Positions 62,761-64,000 of a stretch of 64,000 nt of DNA are shown one piece after another. A program made the translations under genes and the position numbers. Under the pieces are notes generated by a model. That model made no database searches, was not told the origin of the DNA, and saw only the letters and a program-made list of their open reading frames with translations. The stretch spans positions 62,001 to 126,000 of the forward strand of contig JABWCL010000006.1 in NCBI GenBank assembly GCA_013360295.1. Reading direction: 5' to 3'. Numbering within the stretch: position 1 is the first letter of the stretch; each line of letters starts with the position of its first letter. This DNA is from Ignavibacteriaceae bacterium. Its GTDB lineage: Bacteria > Bacteroidota > Ignavibacteria > Ignavibacteriales > Ignavibacteriaceae.

Positions 62761-63297
62761 ATGAAGAAGCTTTTATTTCTGCTCATCGCGGTCCTGGTGT
62801 TCTCGCCGGGATGCCTGGTAATTTACAAGATAAATTATACCATCGAGATGAAGACCGAGAAAAAGGGGACCGCCACGGTCAGGTTTTATGATATTCGCAG
62901 TGACGCGATCGGCAACAGGGAATTCGAGGAGGATAAAAAGAACCTATTTGAATACCTTTACAGGGGAGGCGAGATCATTGAGTCTCTGAAATCCGAAGGT
63001 AAGTACCTGATGAAAAGAACGCTTGACGTAAACGATAATAAACTGAACGGTGTTGCCGTTTATGACTTCGACGATATAAATAAAGTTGAAGGAATCAGGT
63101 ACGAAAGCGGCCTCTACTATCTGACTTTACAGACGGAAGACAGTGTGCTGACTACCAACGGCTCAATCGAATATAATCCTTTGTATAAAAGAATAATATG
63201 GAGCGGCGACGCGAAGAAGTTACAGTTTGAAATCCTCGCGGATAAACCGGAACGCAATACCAGGGAACTTGTAAGCCACTTCAGAAAATTAAAATAA
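62761..63297 (+). CDS. Lipoprotein, probable paralogue of the preceding gene
   Basis: This 178-residue lipoprotein has a signal ending SPGC. I use the ATG at 62761 (MKKLLFLLIAV), since an upstream ATC-rich extension has no signal character. The mature part begins LVIYKINYTIEMKTEKKGTATVRFYDI, whose strand pattern parallels the previous lipoprotein, but it lacks the C-terminal membrane helix. It ends 3 bp before priA, so all three genes are probably co-transcribed. Function is unknown. Confidence 0.72.
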   Translation: MKKLLFLLIAVLVFSPGCLVIYKINYTIEMKTEKKGTATVRFYDIRSDAIGNREFEEDKKNLFEYLYRGGEIIESLKSEGKYLMKRTLDVNDNKLNGVAVYDFDDINKVEGIRYESGLYYLTLQTEDSVLTTNGSIEYNPLYKRIIWSGDAKKLQFEILADKPERNTRELVSHFRKLK

Positions 63298-63300
63298 TAG

Positions 63301-64000
63301 ATGTATGTAGAAGTTGTTTTCCCGCTCCCGTTCGAGAAAGCATTTACTTACTCAGTACCGGATGAACTTGTTGATAAAGCGGAAGCGGGGAAGCGTGTCT
63401 CCGCTCCTTTTGGTAAACGGGTCATAACCGGTTTCATTACTAACGCCCTCCCCGAACCCGCGTTCCTCTCCGCGGAAAAAATAAAACCGATCAGAGATAT
63501 CATTGACGACATCCCTCTCATTTCTTCAAAAGAAATCGAGTTTTATAAATGGCTCGCAGACTATTATATATGTTCACTCGGCGAAGCAATGCGGCTTGCA
63601 TCTCCCCCCGGTACAGAGGTTCAGTCCGATAAAAAGATATCCGCCGATCCTGAATTTTGCAAAGAACTCCTCGCCAAAGAGAGCAAGTCACACTCCGCAA
63701 GGATAGCCGTGCTCGAAGTTTTGGCCTCGCGCGAAAACGTAACGCTCAACCAGCTAAAAAAACTCACTGGAAAGAAAAGCCTGAACAGTGTCCTCGAATC
63801 ACTCGAACAGCAGGGTGCCATACTCGTAAGGGACGAAGTAAGAGGGGCATCGGTAAAAGATAAAAAAGCAAGGTTCATTAAACTCGCGAAACCGGTACAG
63901 GAGATTTATGATGTACTTCCGCAGATTGAGAGTAAATCCGAAGCACAGTTGGAGGTACTGCTCAGGTTGCTTAAAAGGCCTGACCGAGAACAGCAGGCTG
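63301..64000 (+). CDS. priA: Primosomal protein N' (PriA helicase), N-terminal part
   Basis: The open frame begins MYVEVVFPLPFEKAFTYSVP and runs off the right edge after 233 residues. The opening is the PriA 3'-DNA-binding domain (GKRVSAPFGKRVITGFI, FYKWLADYYICSLGEAMRLASPPG), followed by the winged-helix domain (RIAVLEVLASRENVTLNQLKKLTG). The helicase and zinc-binding regions lie beyond the window. PriA restarts stalled replication forks. The gene follows the lipoprotein stop by 3 bp. Confidence 0.93.
   Translation, partial: MYVEVVFPLPFEKAFTYSVPDELVDKAEAGKRVSAPFGKRVITGFITNALPEPAFLSAEKIKPIRDIIDDIPLISSKEIEFYKWLADYYICSLGEAMRLASPPGTEVQSDKKISADPEFCKELLAKESKSHSARIAVLEVLASRENVTLNQLKKLTGKKSLNSVLESLEQQGAILVRDEVRGASVKDKKARFIKLAKPVQEIYDVLPQIESKSEAQLEVLLRLLKRPDREQQA

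Overview
The window looks like a chromosome segment of an Ignavibacteria-type member of the Bacteroidota/Chlorobiota group (inference from gene content). The pointers are: C-terminal type IX secretion (T9SS) sorting domains on two secreted enzymes (47.1-49.0 and 51.4-52.8 kb); a PorV/PorQ-family protein beside a giant repeat-rich surface protein (25.9-34.1 kb); many lipoproteins and outer-membrane barrels; and Shine-Dalgarno sites of the GGAG type. Two near-consensus sigma70-like promoters (TTGACA/TATATT, before the tetR-like and nhaA genes) are unlike the -33/-7 promoters of classical Bacteroidetes. No rRNA, tRNA, CRISPR array, prophage or recognisable defence system was seen.

Layout. 0-6.7 kb: a small membrane protein, then a TetR-controlled tolC/adaptor/RND efflux operon with two matching operators. 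6.9-10.5 kb: a choloylglycine-hydrolase-family lipid or amide hydrolase and a lipoprotein joining a YVTN propeller to a phosphoesterase domain. 10.7-17.5 kb: a compact seven-gene operon, hdrC-hdrB-hdrA-flxD-flxC-flxB-flxA, which should encode a cytoplasmic NADH-dependent electron-bifurcating heterodisulfide-reductase/flavin-oxidoreductase complex. 17.6-22.5 kb: an accessory segment bounded by two 67-bp direct repeats (90% identical), holding a decayed IS256/mutator transposase, a beta-lactamase-fold lipoprotein and an S41-like lipoprotein. 22.6-35.4 kb: cell-surface genes, including a 2377-residue protein with about 16 carboxypeptidase-regulatory-like beta repeats, followed in the same operon by a PorV/PorQ protein and a FadL/OmpP1-like barrel.

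35.5-63.3 kb is mostly single-gene or two-gene metabolic and housekeeping units: RtcB RNA ligase, a YhcH-like protein, a PLP decarboxylase, an MlaF-like ATPase, a Crp/Fnr regulator with YceI, several short-chain dehydrogenases, MurQ, a secreted 5'-nucleotidase, DedA, an aldehyde dehydrogenase, a secreted esterase, AbgT, pyrimidine-nucleoside phosphorylase, NhaA, RlmN, a SpoU methyltransferase and an FmdB-type zinc ribbon. The window ends inside priA, which follows two related lipoproteins.

The most unusual signal is a set of 7-bp-periodic arrays that sit at the 3' ends of genes and carry a stop codon in each heptamer (RAATTAA at 45.0, 46.1 and 56.7 kb; CAATGAY at 61.1 and 61.7 kb). Because 7 is not a multiple of 3, such an array places stops in all three frames. 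In three places the array itself supplies the neighbouring gene's stop codon, and in a fourth the array begins within that codon. At 61.1-61.7 kb two inverted copies bracket a gene for a four-helix-bundle (23S rRNA intervening-sequence type) protein, so the unit looks like a mobile cassette placed between two convergent genes without truncating their recognisable domains.
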